Positions 1-6,813 of a stretch of DNA of 16,225 nt are shown here, piece after piece. Source of the stretch: DASXMT01 sp035569695 (lineage in GTDB: Bacteria; Actinomycetota; Acidimicrobiia; Acidimicrobiales; RAAP-2). The stretch covers positions 1 to 16,225 of the forward strand of contig DATMMO010000286.1 of NCBI GenBank assembly GCA_035569695.1, in the 5' to 3' direction. The notes below the pieces were generated by a model. The model did no database searches. It was not told the DNA's origin and saw only the letters and a list, made by a program, of their open reading frames with translations. Each line of letters begins with the position of its first letter. Position 1 is the first letter of the stretch. The position numbers and the translations under genes are program-made.

Positions 1-469
1 CGGTTCGGGCCAACAGGATGCCGAACGCGGCTCGATGGGCGAACGAGGTCCAGACCTTCTGTCCGGTGATCACCCAGTCCTCCCCGTCGGGCACGGCCCG
101 GGTCGACACGGCGGCCAGGTCGGACCCGGCCCCGGGCTCGCTGAACAGCTGGCACCAGAATTCCTGGCCGGAGAGGAGGGGGGGCAGGTAGCGCTCCTGT
201 TGGGCCGGCGATCCGGCATGGATGAGGGTCGGGCCCGCCCATCCGATCCCGATGGGATTGTCCGGCCGGCGCAGGCCTGCTCGGCGGAGCTCGTCGTCGA
301 TGACCAGCTGGGTCACCGGATCAGCGCCCAGTCCCCAGGGCCGGGGCCAGTGCGGGGCCACGTATCCTGCTGTGGCCAGGTCCTGGCCCGATGCCGAGGG
401 GTGTGAGGCCGACCACTGGCGAAAGGCCACGCGTCGGGGGTCGTTCTCTCCGGGGAGCGCAAAGTCCAT
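1..469 (-). CDS. Acyl-CoA dehydrogenase, N-terminal part (cut by window edge)
   Basis: The minus-strand frame reads without a stop from an ATG at 469-467 to the left edge, giving about 156 residues of an expected 380-400. It begins MDFALPGENDPRRVAF and carries two hallmarks of the acyl-CoA dehydrogenase family: QLFSEPGAGSDLA, from the FAD/substrate-binding middle region, and WVITGQKVWTSFAHRA just after it. Family members oxidise acyl-CoA to the 2,3-enoyl-CoA using FAD, passing electrons to ETF. The catalytic base lies in the missing C-terminal half, so the chain-length class cannot be judged. No clear Shine-Dalgarno sequence precedes the ATG, so the start is chosen from the family-like N-terminus. 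The gene is divergent from the acyl-CoA synthetase at 576, which suggests a shared catabolic role (fatty acid or steroid side chain). That pairing is inference. Confidence 0.9.
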   Translation of the reverse strand, partial: MDFALPGENDPRRVAFRQWSASHPSASGQDLATAGYVAPHWPRPWGLGADPVTQLVIDDELRRAGLRRPDNPIGIGWAGPTLIHAGSPAQQERYLPPLLSGQEFWCQLFSEPGAGSDLAAVSTRAVPDGEDWVITGQKVWTSFAHRAAFGILLART

Positions 470-575
470 CGAGGCCAGCGTAGGCTCGTGCGGTCAAACC
501 ACCATGGAGCGGGGCCGTCAAGCGATTACATACACAGCCGCCATCCGGTCCGGAGGCGGAAGTGGGGAGCGATCT
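470..575. promoter_or_regulatory. Divergent intergenic region between acyl-CoA dehydrogenase and acyl-CoA synthetase
   Basis: This 106-base gap separates two divergent genes, so it must carry promoters for both or for a bidirectional unit. I looked for TetR-type (KstR-like) palindromes and clear -35/-10 pairs and found none that is convincing. Only short self-complementary words (CCATGG, TCCGGA) are visible. Confidence 0.4.
564..569 (+). promoter_or_regulatory. Ribosome binding site deciding the acyl-CoA synthetase start
   Basis: GGGGAG lies six bases before the GTG at 576-578. It supports this start over an upstream in-frame extension reaching back to about 222, which would lie across the opposite-strand dehydrogenase gene. 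Confidence 0.6.
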
Positions 576-2207
576 GTGAGCAACTGGAACTATGCCGACG
601 TCTGGGAGGTGGTGGCGGAAACGCTGCCCGACTCCCTCGCCCTGATCCACGGGGAGCAGCGACAGACCTGGGCCGAGACCGACCACAGGGCCAATGGGGT
701 GGCCCGGTGGCTACTGAGCCGGGGCGTCGTCCGACAGGACAAGGTGGCCCTCTACCTCTACAACTGCTCCGAGTACCTGGAGGCGACCTTTGCCGCCTAC
801 AAGGTGGGATTGGTCCCGGTCAACACCAATTACCGCTACGCCGACGACGAGCTGGCCTATCTGTGGACCAACGCTGACGCCGTCGCCGTCGTCTTCCACG
901 GCGTCTTTACCGAGCGCATCGACACGCTCCGCTCCCGGGTTCCCGAGGTGGCCAGCTGGCTGTGGGTCGACGACGGATCCGGTCGGTGCCCGGAGTGGGC
1001 CACTCCCTACGAGGATGCCGCCGGCGGCGGGGACGGATCCCGGACCGTGGCGCCGTGGGGCCGGAGCGGCGACGACGTCCACATGCTCTACACCGGTGGC
1101 ACCACCGGGATGCCCAAAGGCGTGATGTGGCGCCAGGACGACCTGTTCGCCCGGCTCAACGGGCAGGGCTTCCGGCGCTACGCCGAGGCCGACGGGCTCG
1201 AGGGCATCCGGGCCGACCTGGCGGCCAACGGGGCGGGTATGACCCTGCTGCCCGCCTGCCCGCTGATGCACGGTACCGGCGGGTTCACGGCCATGGAGTG
1301 CCTGAGCGAGGGGGGACGGGTCGTCACCTTGACCTCACGCCAGTTCGATCCCATCGACCTGCTCGACACGGTGGATCGGGAGAAGGTGAACGGGCTGATC
1401 ATCGTGGGCGACGCCTTCGCCAAGCCCATCCTCCGCGCCCTGGACGAGCAGCCCGACCGTTGGGACCTCACCAGCCTGGTCGGCATCATCTCCTCGGGGG
1501 TGATGTGGAGCGAGGAGACCAAGCAGGGTCTGTTGAAGCACCACAGCACCATGATGCTGGTGGACGCCTTCTCCTCGTCCGAAGCGCTGGGCATGGGGTC
1601 GTCGGTGTCCTCTGGGACCTCGGCCGCCCGGACGGCCCAGTTCACCCTGGGCCCCGAGGTCAAGGTGCTCGATCGGGACGGCAACGAGGTCAAGCCGGGA
1701 TCGGGTCAGGTCGGCGTCCTGGCCATCGGGGGTCGCAACCCCCTCGGGTACTACAAGGACGAGGCCAAGTCGGCGTCGACCTTCCGGACCTACGACGGTG
1801 TGCGCTACTCCATACCCGGTGACTATGCCGAGGTGGGCGAGGACGGAAAGATCCAGCTCCTGGGGCGGGGCTCGGTGGTCATCAACACCGGTGGGGAGAA
1901 GGTCTATCCCGAAGAGGTCGAAGAGGTGGTGAAGACCTTCCCGGGCGTGGCCGACGCCGCGGTGGTCGGGATCCCCAACGAGCGGTTCGGCGAAGAGGTC
2001 GTGGCCGCGGTGGAGCTCAAGCCGGGGGTCGACCGGGATTCGGTGACCGCCGATGAGATCCAGGCCTATGTGAGCCAGCGATTGGCCGCCTTCAAGGCGC
2101 CCCGCCGGGTTCGCTTCGTCGACTCCATCGGCCGGTCACCGTCGGGCAAGATGGATTACGGCCGGCACCGGAACGAGGCCACCGCCTGGGTCGCCGGCCG
2201 CTCTTGA
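576..2207 (+). CDS. Acyl-CoA synthetase, FadD19-like (adenylate-forming enzyme)
   Basis: This 543-residue protein is a full-length member of the adenylate-forming superfamily. It activates a carboxylic acid with ATP to an acyl-adenylate and then forms the CoA thioester. Visible core motifs are the phosphate-binding loop YTGGTTGMPKG (172-182), the adenine-site DAFSSSEALGMG (330-341), the hinge block starting GDYAEV with LGRGS (415-433), and NTGGEKVYPEEVEEVV with the catalytic lysine in SPSGKMDY (K525). The stretches YTGGTTG.PKGVMWR, GNEVKPGSG, GYYKDE, GVRY.IPGDYA and GEKVYPEEVE closely resemble mycobacterial FadD19, the synthetase for C24-branched steroid side chains, as I recall that sequence. 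Substrate assignment from resemblance alone is tentative; medium/long-chain or aromatic acids are alternatives. The start is the GTG supported by GGGGAG. Transcription is divergent from an acyl-CoA dehydrogenase, the next enzyme in beta-oxidation. Confidence 0.93.
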   Translation: MSNWNYADVWEVVAETLPDSLALIHGEQRQTWAETDHRANGVARWLLSRGVVRQDKVALYLYNCSEYLEATFAAYKVGLVPVNTNYRYADDELAYLWTNADAVAVVFHGVFTERIDTLRSRVPEVASWLWVDDGSGRCPEWATPYEDAAGGGDGSRTVAPWGRSGDDVHMLYTGGTTGMPKGVMWRQDDLFARLNGQGFRRYAEADGLEGIRADLAANGAGMTLLPACPLMHGTGGFTAMECLSEGGRVVTLTSRQFDPIDLLDTVDREKVNGLIIVGDAFAKPILRALDEQPDRWDLTSLVGIISSGVMWSEETKQGLLKHHSTMMLVDAFSSSEALGMGSSVSSGTSAARTAQFTLGPEVKVLDRDGNEVKPGSGQVGVLAIGGRNPLGYYKDEAKSASTFRTYDGVRYSIPGDYAEVGEDGKIQLLGRGSVVINTGGEKVYPEEVEEVVKTFPGVADAAVVGIPNERFGEEVVAAVELKPGVDRDSVTADEIQAYVSQRLAAFKAPRRVRFVDSIGRSPSGKMDYGRHRNEATAWVAGRS

Positions 2208-2214
2208 CCCCAGA

Positions 2215-2228
2215 GCGGTTCGGACCGC
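2215..2228. terminator. Candidate bidirectional hairpin between convergent genes
   Basis: GCGGT / TCGG loop / ACCGC forms a perfect five-pair hairpin in the 24-base gap between the converging stops at 2207 and 2232. There is no T-run on either side, so an intrinsic terminator role is only possible, supported mainly by position. Confidence 0.35.
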
Positions 2229-2231
2229 GGT

Positions 2232-2975
2232 TCAGCCCTTGTTGGCCCCGTGGGCGCGAACGAAGTCGTTCACCAAGTAATAGGCGTCGATCGACTCACC
2301 GGCATCGCCCCAGAAACCCTCGAGCACATCAAAGGCCATGGCCCCCAGCTCGATGTAGTGGTTGTTGACGTCGGTGATCTCGAGCTCGCCCCGCCCCGAG
2401 GGGACCAGGGTGGGGATGACCTCGAACACGTCGGCGTCGTAACAGTAGATGCCGGTGACACCGAAGCTGGAGGGAGGATCGTCGGGCTTCTCCACGATGC
2501 CCGAGATGTTGCCCTCGCCGTCGAAGGTGGGAACCCCCAAGTGGCGGAGGTGCTCGGGCTTCTCGACCGGCGTCAACAGGATGCGAGCCCCGTTTGGGTC
2601 GGCCTGGAACGAATCGACCATGGGTCGGATCGAGCCCTCGACGACGTTGTCGGCCAGCATGACCAGGACCGGGTCGCCACCGACGAAGCGTTCGGCCAGG
2701 CCCAGAGCCTCGGCGATCCCCCCGGGACGTTCCTGGTAGCCATAGCTCAGCCGATCGATCCCGAATGCGTGCCCGTTCCCCAGCAGGCGGAGGAACTCGC
2801 CGGCGTGGGTGCCTCCCGTGACCAGCATGATCTCGGTGATCCCCGCCTTGACCAGGGCTTCGATGCAGAAGTTGACCATGGGCCGGTCGTAGATGGGTAA
2901 GAGGTGCTTGTTGGTGATGGTGGTGAGGGGGTGAAGCCGGGAACCGGTGCCACCGGCCAGAATGACGCCCTTCAT
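2232..2975 (-). CDS. Sugar-1-phosphate nucleotidyltransferase (RmlA/GlmU-N type)
   Basis: The 247-residue product starts MKGVILAGGTGSRLHPLT, the nucleotide-binding signature of sugar-phosphate nucleotidyltransferases. It continues with NKHLLPIYDRPM (22-33), VMLADN (105-110, with the probable Mg-binding Asp), VEKPDD (161-166) and GRGELEITDVNNHYI (194-208), all typical of glucose-1-phosphate thymidylyltransferases. It would join a sugar-1-phosphate to a nucleoside triphosphate, most likely dTTP, releasing pyrophosphate. The length matches the short single-domain versions rather than the roughly 290-residue RmlA with its extra C-terminal segment. The ATG at 2975-2973 is chosen because it gives the exact family N-terminus; the frame stays open upstream into the neighbouring hydrolase gene. 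It follows that gene by 10 bases and is probably the last gene of the ftsEX operon. No other rml gene is in view, so the sugar is unknown. Confidence 0.9.
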   Translation of the reverse strand: MKGVILAGGTGSRLHPLTTITNKHLLPIYDRPMVNFCIEALVKAGITEIMLVTGGTHAGEFLRLLGNGHAFGIDRLSYGYQERPGGIAEALGLAERFVGGDPVLVMLADNVVEGSIRPMVDSFQADPNGARILLTPVEKPEHLRHLGVPTFDGEGNISGIVEKPDDPPSSFGVTGIYCYDADVFEVIPTLVPSGRGELEITDVNNHYIELGAMAFDVLEGFWGDAGESIDAYYLVNDFVRAHGANKG

Positions 2976-2985
2976 CTTTGGAAGC

Positions 2986-3894
2986 CTAACGGGGATCGAG
3001 GTCGGCCCCCGGATCGGCATGATCGGCGTCACCGACGCCGTCGGCCCGCACGCCGTCAGCCAGCACAGCATCGGCCAGCACGGCATCGGCCAGCCGGGGC
3101 CAGGCCTCGGCCGCCCATGGGCCGAATGGACGATCAGCCAGTCCAGTACAGGCAACTCCGGCGGTGGGATCGACCCAGAGGAACGAGCCGGACTGGCCGA
3201 AATGGCCGAAGGTCTCGGGCGAGTTGTGGTCACCGGTCCAGTGGGGGTGCTTGGTCCCCCTAACTTCCAGGCCCAGTCCCCAGTCGCAGGGCTCGAACCG
3301 CCCGAAGCCGGGCAACACCCCGGCCAGCCCGGGGAAGGCCACCGAGATGGCCTGCTGGTAGGTGCTGGCGCTGATCAGGGTGGGGGACAGCAGCTCACGG
3401 GCCAAGCTCAGGAGATCACGCAGTGGGCCCTGCAACCCGGAGGCGGGCGACGCACCCTGGGGTAGGAGCGTGCCGGCCATGGCCAACGGGGCGAGCACAC
3501 CGTCGGTCACATAGACGGAGAACGGCAGGCCCGAACGCTGGGCCAGGAGCTCGGCCAGCCACTCGAAACCGGCATTGGAGTAGATCCTCCGGCGGCCCGG
3601 CGCACTGAGGGGCGTGCGCCCCTCGGGCCCCAGACCCGAGGCGTGGGCCAGCAGGTGCCTGACGGTCGAGCCGGGGGGTCCCGCCGGCTCGTCGAGATCC
3701 AGGGTGCCCTCCTCCACGGCGACCAGGACGGCCAGCGCAGTGACGGGCTTGGTCACCGATGCCCACGGATAGGGGCGATCCACGTCGCCGACCGAGCTCT
3801 GGACTCCGACCGGCCCACCGGTTGACCGAGAACCGACCACCCCGACGGCGACAGCCGTCACCGGCCAGTGAGCAACTTCGTCGAGGGGACCCAC
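2986..3894 (-). CDS. Serine hydrolase of the beta-lactamase / penicillin-binding fold
   Basis: This 302-residue protein has the three boxes of the class C beta-lactamase/DD-peptidase/esterase superfamily: SVTK (S46 nucleophile, K49), YSN (105-107), and HFGQSGS (231-237) in place of the KTG box. The HASGL segment (84-88) also fits. Family members are esterases, DD-peptidases or beta-lactamases; the substrate cannot be read here. No signal peptide or membrane anchor is visible at the N-terminus, so a cytoplasmic esterase-like role is favoured over wall hydrolysis (inference). It is shorter than the usual 370-400 residues. The C-terminus ends in a low-complexity Ala-Asp-Val tail built from 15-base repeats. 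The GTG start at 3894 lies 12 bases after the ftsX stop, and the stop lies 10 bases before the nucleotidyltransferase ATG, so co-transcription is likely. Confidence 0.87.
   Translation of the reverse strand: MGPLDEVAHWPVTAVAVGVVGSRSTGGPVGVQSSVGDVDRPYPWASVTKPVTALAVLVAVEEGTLDLDEPAGPPGSTVRHLLAHASGLGPEGRTPLSAPGRRRIYSNAGFEWLAELLAQRSGLPFSVYVTDGVLAPLAMAGTLLPQGASPASGLQGPLRDLLSLARELLSPTLISASTYQQAISVAFPGLAGVLPGFGRFEPCDWGLGLEVRGTKHPHWTGDHNSPETFGHFGQSGSFLWVDPTAGVACTGLADRPFGPWAAEAWPRLADAVLADAVLADGVRADGVGDADHADPGADLDPR
3043..3087. repeat. Three tandem 15-bp units in the 3' end of the serine hydrolase gene
   Basis: Units 3043-3057, 3058-3072 and 3073-3087 are imperfect copies of a 15-base word (consensus about GGCCAGCACGGCRTC). 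A partial fourth copy begins at 3088. On the minus strand they encode the repeated pentapeptide A-D-A/G-V-L/R. Being a multiple of three, copy number can vary without a frameshift. Confidence 0.8.
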
Positions 3895-3906
3895 GTGCGG
3901 GGTCGG

Positions 3907-4791
3907 TCAGACGTCGAGGAAGCGGCGGACGGCGAAGGCCGAGCCGACGACGCCGACTCCCACGCCGATCACCATGACCAGGATGCAGGTGGCGACCACT
4001 TCCCACCCGCCCATCGCCATCTGGGCCGCGATCGAACCGTTGCTGTCGTGGGGTTGGTTGAGCCCGATGCCCCAGTACAGGCCGAGCACAGCCAGCACGG
4101 CCGCGCTGCCGCCGAGCAGTCCCTGAACCAGTCCCTCGGCCATGAACGGCAATCGGATGAACCAGTTGGTGGCGCCCACCAACTTCATGACCGAGACCTC
4201 GCGGCGCCGGGCGAAGATGGCCATGCGGATGGTGTTCAAGATGAGCACCGACGCCGACAGCAAGAGCACCACCGCAACCGACAGGAAGACCCATTGGAGC
4301 ACGTGGATGACGTTCTCCATGGTGCGGATCTGGGCGGTGGGCGACGACACCGCGAACACGCCGGGCTTCCCGGTGAATTGATGGATGACCGCCGTGGCCT
4401 GGGACGCCACCGTCAAACTACATCGCCACGACGAGGGCACACTGGCCACGGTCAGGGTGTTGGACAGGTCCGGCGGCTCGAGTCGCTTGGCCTCGGCCAG
4501 GTCGTAGTTCTGGCTCCGGGCCGTGCACGACTTCACGAACGGGAGTTGCTTGAGCTCCGAACCGATGGAGTTGTACTGCGAGGGCGACGCCCCGGGCTTG
4601 ACGAACACGGCCACGTCCACGCCCTGTTGCCACTGGGTCGTGGCGTTCGAGGCGCCCTGCTTCAACAGCAACACCGAGCCGACCAGGGCCAGTGACACGG
4701 CCACCGTCAACACGGCAGCGATCGTCATGAGCCGGTTCCGCCACAGATTGGTGCCGGCTTCCTTGGAGATGTACCCAACCGAGACAGGCAT
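3907..4791 (-). CDS. ftsX: Cell division protein FtsX (membrane subunit of FtsEX)
   Basis: The 294-residue product has the FtsX architecture. It has a short cytoplasmic N-terminus, a first membrane segment at about 22-44, an extracellular domain at about 45-165, then membrane segments near 166-190, 217-245 and 265-288. The stretch LNTIRMAIFARRREVSVMKL (185-204) after the second segment is the conserved cytoplasmic coupling region of this family. FtsX with the ATPase FtsE transmits a division signal to peptidoglycan hydrolases outside the membrane (established for the family). The extracellular domain holds two cysteines, C89 and C124, that could form a disulfide. The ATG at 4791-4789 shares its A with the ftsE stop (TGATG), which implies translational coupling. 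The gene is followed after 12 bases by a serine hydrolase rather than by smpB, which follows ftsX in mycobacteria. Confidence 0.96.
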   Translation of the reverse strand: MPVSVGYISKEAGTNLWRNRLMTIAAVLTVAVSLALVGSVLLLKQGASNATTQWQQGVDVAVFVKPGASPSQYNSIGSELKQLPFVKSCTARSQNYDLAEAKRLEPPDLSNTLTVASVPSSWRCSLTVASQATAVIHQFTGKPGVFAVSSPTAQIRTMENVIHVLQWVFLSVAVVLLLSASVLILNTIRMAIFARRREVSVMKLVGATNWFIRLPFMAEGLVQGLLGGSAAVLAVLGLYWGIGLNQPHDSNGSIAAQMAMGGWEVVATCILVMVIGVGVGVVGSAFAVRRFLDV

Positions 4792-5558
4792 CAGGCCTCA
4801 GCCACCATGCCTCCGTCGAGACCGTTCCTCATCATCGTGCCCGTGGGCGAGCCGGCCCCTTGGGCCGCCACCGCGCTGTCGATGCCGTAGACGCCGCGGG
4901 CCTGGTCGCGCACCAGCACACCCCGGTCGAGCTCGATGACCCGGCGCCGCATCTGGTCGACCATGCCCGCATCATGGGTGGCAATCACCACGGTGGTGCC
5001 GGTTCGGTTGATCCGGTCCAGCAACCGCATGATCCCGAGGCTGGTGGTCGGGTCCAGGTTTCCGGTGGGCTCGTCGGCCAGCAGGATGAGGGGTCGGTTC
5101 ACGAAGGCCCGAGCCACCGCCACCCGCTGCTGCTCGCCACCGGACAACTCGTGGGGAAGGTTGTAGCGCTTCTTGGACAGGCCCACGAGGTCCAGTACCT
5201 GGGGAACCTGTTGGCTGATGACGTGCTTGGGCCGGCCGATCACCTCGAGGGCGAAGGCGACGTTCTCAAAGACGTTCTTGTTGGGAAGCAGGCGAAAGTC
5301 CTGGAACACGCAGCCGATGTTGCGGCGGAGGTAGGGGATGCGCCACTTGGAGAGATGACCGATCTCCTTGCCCGCCTCCCAGATACGACCCGAGTCCGGG
5401 GTCTCCTCCCGCAGGAGCAGGCGGATGAACGTCGTCTTTCCCGATCCCGACGGTCCGACCAGAAAGACAAACTCTCCCTTGTCGATCTCCACCGAGCACT
5501 CGCGAAGGGCGACGGTGGTGCCCTTGTACGTCTTGGTGACGTTGTCGAAACGAATCAT
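4791..5558 (-). CDS. ftsE: Cell division ATP-binding protein FtsE
   Basis: This 255-residue ABC ATPase begins MIRFDNVTKTYKG. It shows Walker A GPSGSGKT (35-42), Q-loop Q86 in VFQDFRLLP, signature LSGGEQQR (138-145), Walker B LILLADEP (157-164), D-loop GNLDP and switch H195. The VFQDFRLLP and ADEPTGNLDP wording is typical of FtsE and related ABC proteins, and the adjoining ftsX settles the identity. It binds the cytoplasmic face of FtsX and hydrolyses ATP to drive wall-hydrolase activation at the septum. It is about 25-30 residues longer than common FtsE proteins; the extra Gly/Ala/Met-rich tail runs from about residue 226. The ATG start gives the exact family N-terminus, although no Shine-Dalgarno sequence precedes it. 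A five-codon mini-ORF (MTFSS) ends across this ATG. Confidence 0.97.
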   Translation of the reverse strand: MIRFDNVTKTYKGTTVALRECSVEIDKGEFVFLVGPSGSGKTTFIRLLLREETPDSGRIWEAGKEIGHLSKWRIPYLRRNIGCVFQDFRLLPNKNVFENVAFALEVIGRPKHVISQQVPQVLDLVGLSKKRYNLPHELSGGEQQRVAVARAFVNRPLILLADEPTGNLDPTTSLGIMRLLDRINRTGTTVVIATHDAGMVDQMRRRVIELDRGVLVRDQARGVYGIDSAVAAQGAGSPTGTMMRNGLDGGMVAEA

Positions 5559-5616
5559 GAGGAGAACGTCATGAGAGAGGGGGGTTGGTGGAACAAAAGC
5601 GGTCCCATCGGGGGGA

Positions 5617-5625
5617 AGTGTAACA
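5617..5625 (-). promoter_or_regulatory. Possible extended -10 promoter for ftsEX
   Basis: On the minus strand TGTTACACT forms a TG-n-TACACT extended -10 about 58 bases before the ftsE start, in the 97-base gap after prfB. No good -35 lies 16-18 bases upstream. It would give ftsEX its own promoter in addition to read-through from prfB. This is prediction only. Confidence 0.3.
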
Positions 5626-5655
5626 ACCCTGGTACCCGAACTGGGGCAGCCCTGG

Positions 5656-6813
5656 TCAATCCGCCTTGCGTCGCAGCTCAGCCTGCCTGCGCAGCTCCGC
5701 TTCCATGAAGTGGTCGAGGTCCCCGTCGAGAACGGATTCGACGTTTCCGGTCTCCTCGTTGGTCCGGAGGTCCTTTACCAGTTGGTACGGCGCCATGACG
5801 TAGGAACGGATCTGATTTCCCCAGGCGTTGTCGGCCCGATCACCCGAAAGGGCCTCGAGCTCCGCGTCCCGCTCGGCCCGCTGCCGCTCGGCCAGCTTGG
5901 CCCCGAGGATCTGCATGGCCTTGGCCTTGTTCTGATGCTGGCTCCGCTGGTTCTGGCACGACACCACGATCCCGGTGGGAAGGTGGGTGAGACGCACGGC
6001 CGAATCGGTCTTGTTGACGTGTTGGCCGCCCGCCCCCGATGAACGGTAGGTATCGATCCGGAGGTCCTTCTCGTCGATGTCAACCTCGCCCGACACGTCC
6101 TCCAAGAAGGGAACGACGTCGAGGGAGGCGAAGCTGGTCTGGCGTCGGTGTTGGGCGTCGAAGGGAGAGATCCGGACCAGGCGGTGCACGCCGCGCTCGG
6201 CGGCCAGCAGGCCGAAGGCGTAGCGCCCCTTCACGATGAACGTGGCCGACAACAACCCGGCCTCTTGGCCCGGGGTGGCCTCGTCCACCTCGATCTCGAA
6301 CCCTCGACGCTCCGCCCACCTCGAGTACATCCGGAGCATCATCTCCGCCCAGTCCTGCGCATCGGTTCCCCCTGCGCCCGCATGGATCTCGGCCACGGCA
6401 TCGAGCTCGTCATGGTCACCGGCGAACAGGGACCGGAGCTCGAGGGCTCCGAGGCGGCGATCCAGGTCGGCCAGGCCCGCTTCGACCTCGGGACGCTGCG
6501 ACTGGTCGTCCTCCTCCTCCAACAGCTGGTAGAGGGTGGCCGCATCGGAGAGCATCTCGCTGAGCCCGTCCAGCAACTCGACGTCCTCGGTCACCCGGCC
6601 CAGCTCGGTGGTGACGGTGCGGGCGTTATCGGGATCGTCCCATAGGTCCGGCTGCGAGGCGGCAGACTCGAGCTCGGCCCGCCGGGCCCGCAGCTGTTCG
6701 ACGCCCAGGTAGTGCTGGGCCACGGACAACCGCTCGGTCAGATCGGCCAGCCGCGCCGGGATGTCGACGCGCTCGGGTTCACCCCCCGGGCGGGGGTTGG
6801 CAGCTGGCGGCAT
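5656..6813 (-). CDS. prfB: Peptide chain release factor 2 (RF2)
   Basis: The 385-residue protein is a class I release factor. The GGQ motif (262-264, in SSGAGGQHVNKTDSAVR) triggers peptidyl-tRNA hydrolysis, and SPF (216-218) is the RF2 tripeptide that reads UGA and UAA. The N-terminal helical domain (about 20-130) and the EIHAGAGGTDAQDWAEM segment (142-158) are standard. The length is slightly above the usual 365-370 because of a Pro/Gly-rich N-terminal stretch of about 15 residues. The reading frame is continuous with no in-frame UGA near codon 25, so the programmed +1 frameshift known from many bacterial prfB genes is absent. The ATG at 6813 directly follows the secA stop (TGAATG), pointing to translational coupling with secA. 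Confidence 0.97.
   Translation of the reverse strand: MPPAANPRPGGEPERVDIPARLADLTERLSVAQHYLGVEQLRARRAELESAASQPDLWDDPDNARTVTTELGRVTEDVELLDGLSEMLSDAATLYQLLEEEDDQSQRPEVEAGLADLDRRLGALELRSLFAGDHDELDAVAEIHAGAGGTDAQDWAEMMLRMYSRWAERRGFEIEVDEATPGQEAGLLSATFIVKGRYAFGLLAAERGVHRLVRISPFDAQHRRQTSFASLDVVPFLEDVSGEVDIDEKDLRIDTYRSSGAGGQHVNKTDSAVRLTHLPTGIVVSCQNQRSQHQNKAKAMQILGAKLAERQRAERDAELEALSGDRADNAWGNQIRSYVMAPYQLVKDLRTNEETGNVESVLDGDLDHFMEAELRRQAELRRKAD

Noticed and set aside
222..575. N-terminal extension of the acyl-CoA synthetase frame
   Set aside because: It lies across the opposite-strand dehydrogenase gene, has no family similarity, and a GTG with a ribosome binding site at 576 gives the normal start.
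2976..3233. Upstream extension of the nucleotidyltransferase frame
   Set aside because: It lies inside the serine hydrolase gene in another frame, and the ATG at 2975 gives the exact nucleotide-binding N-terminus.
3416..4294. Minus-strand 292-codon frame overlapping ftsX and the serine hydrolase
   Set aside because: It is Arg/Gly-rich with no domain, a frame shadow of two clear genes.
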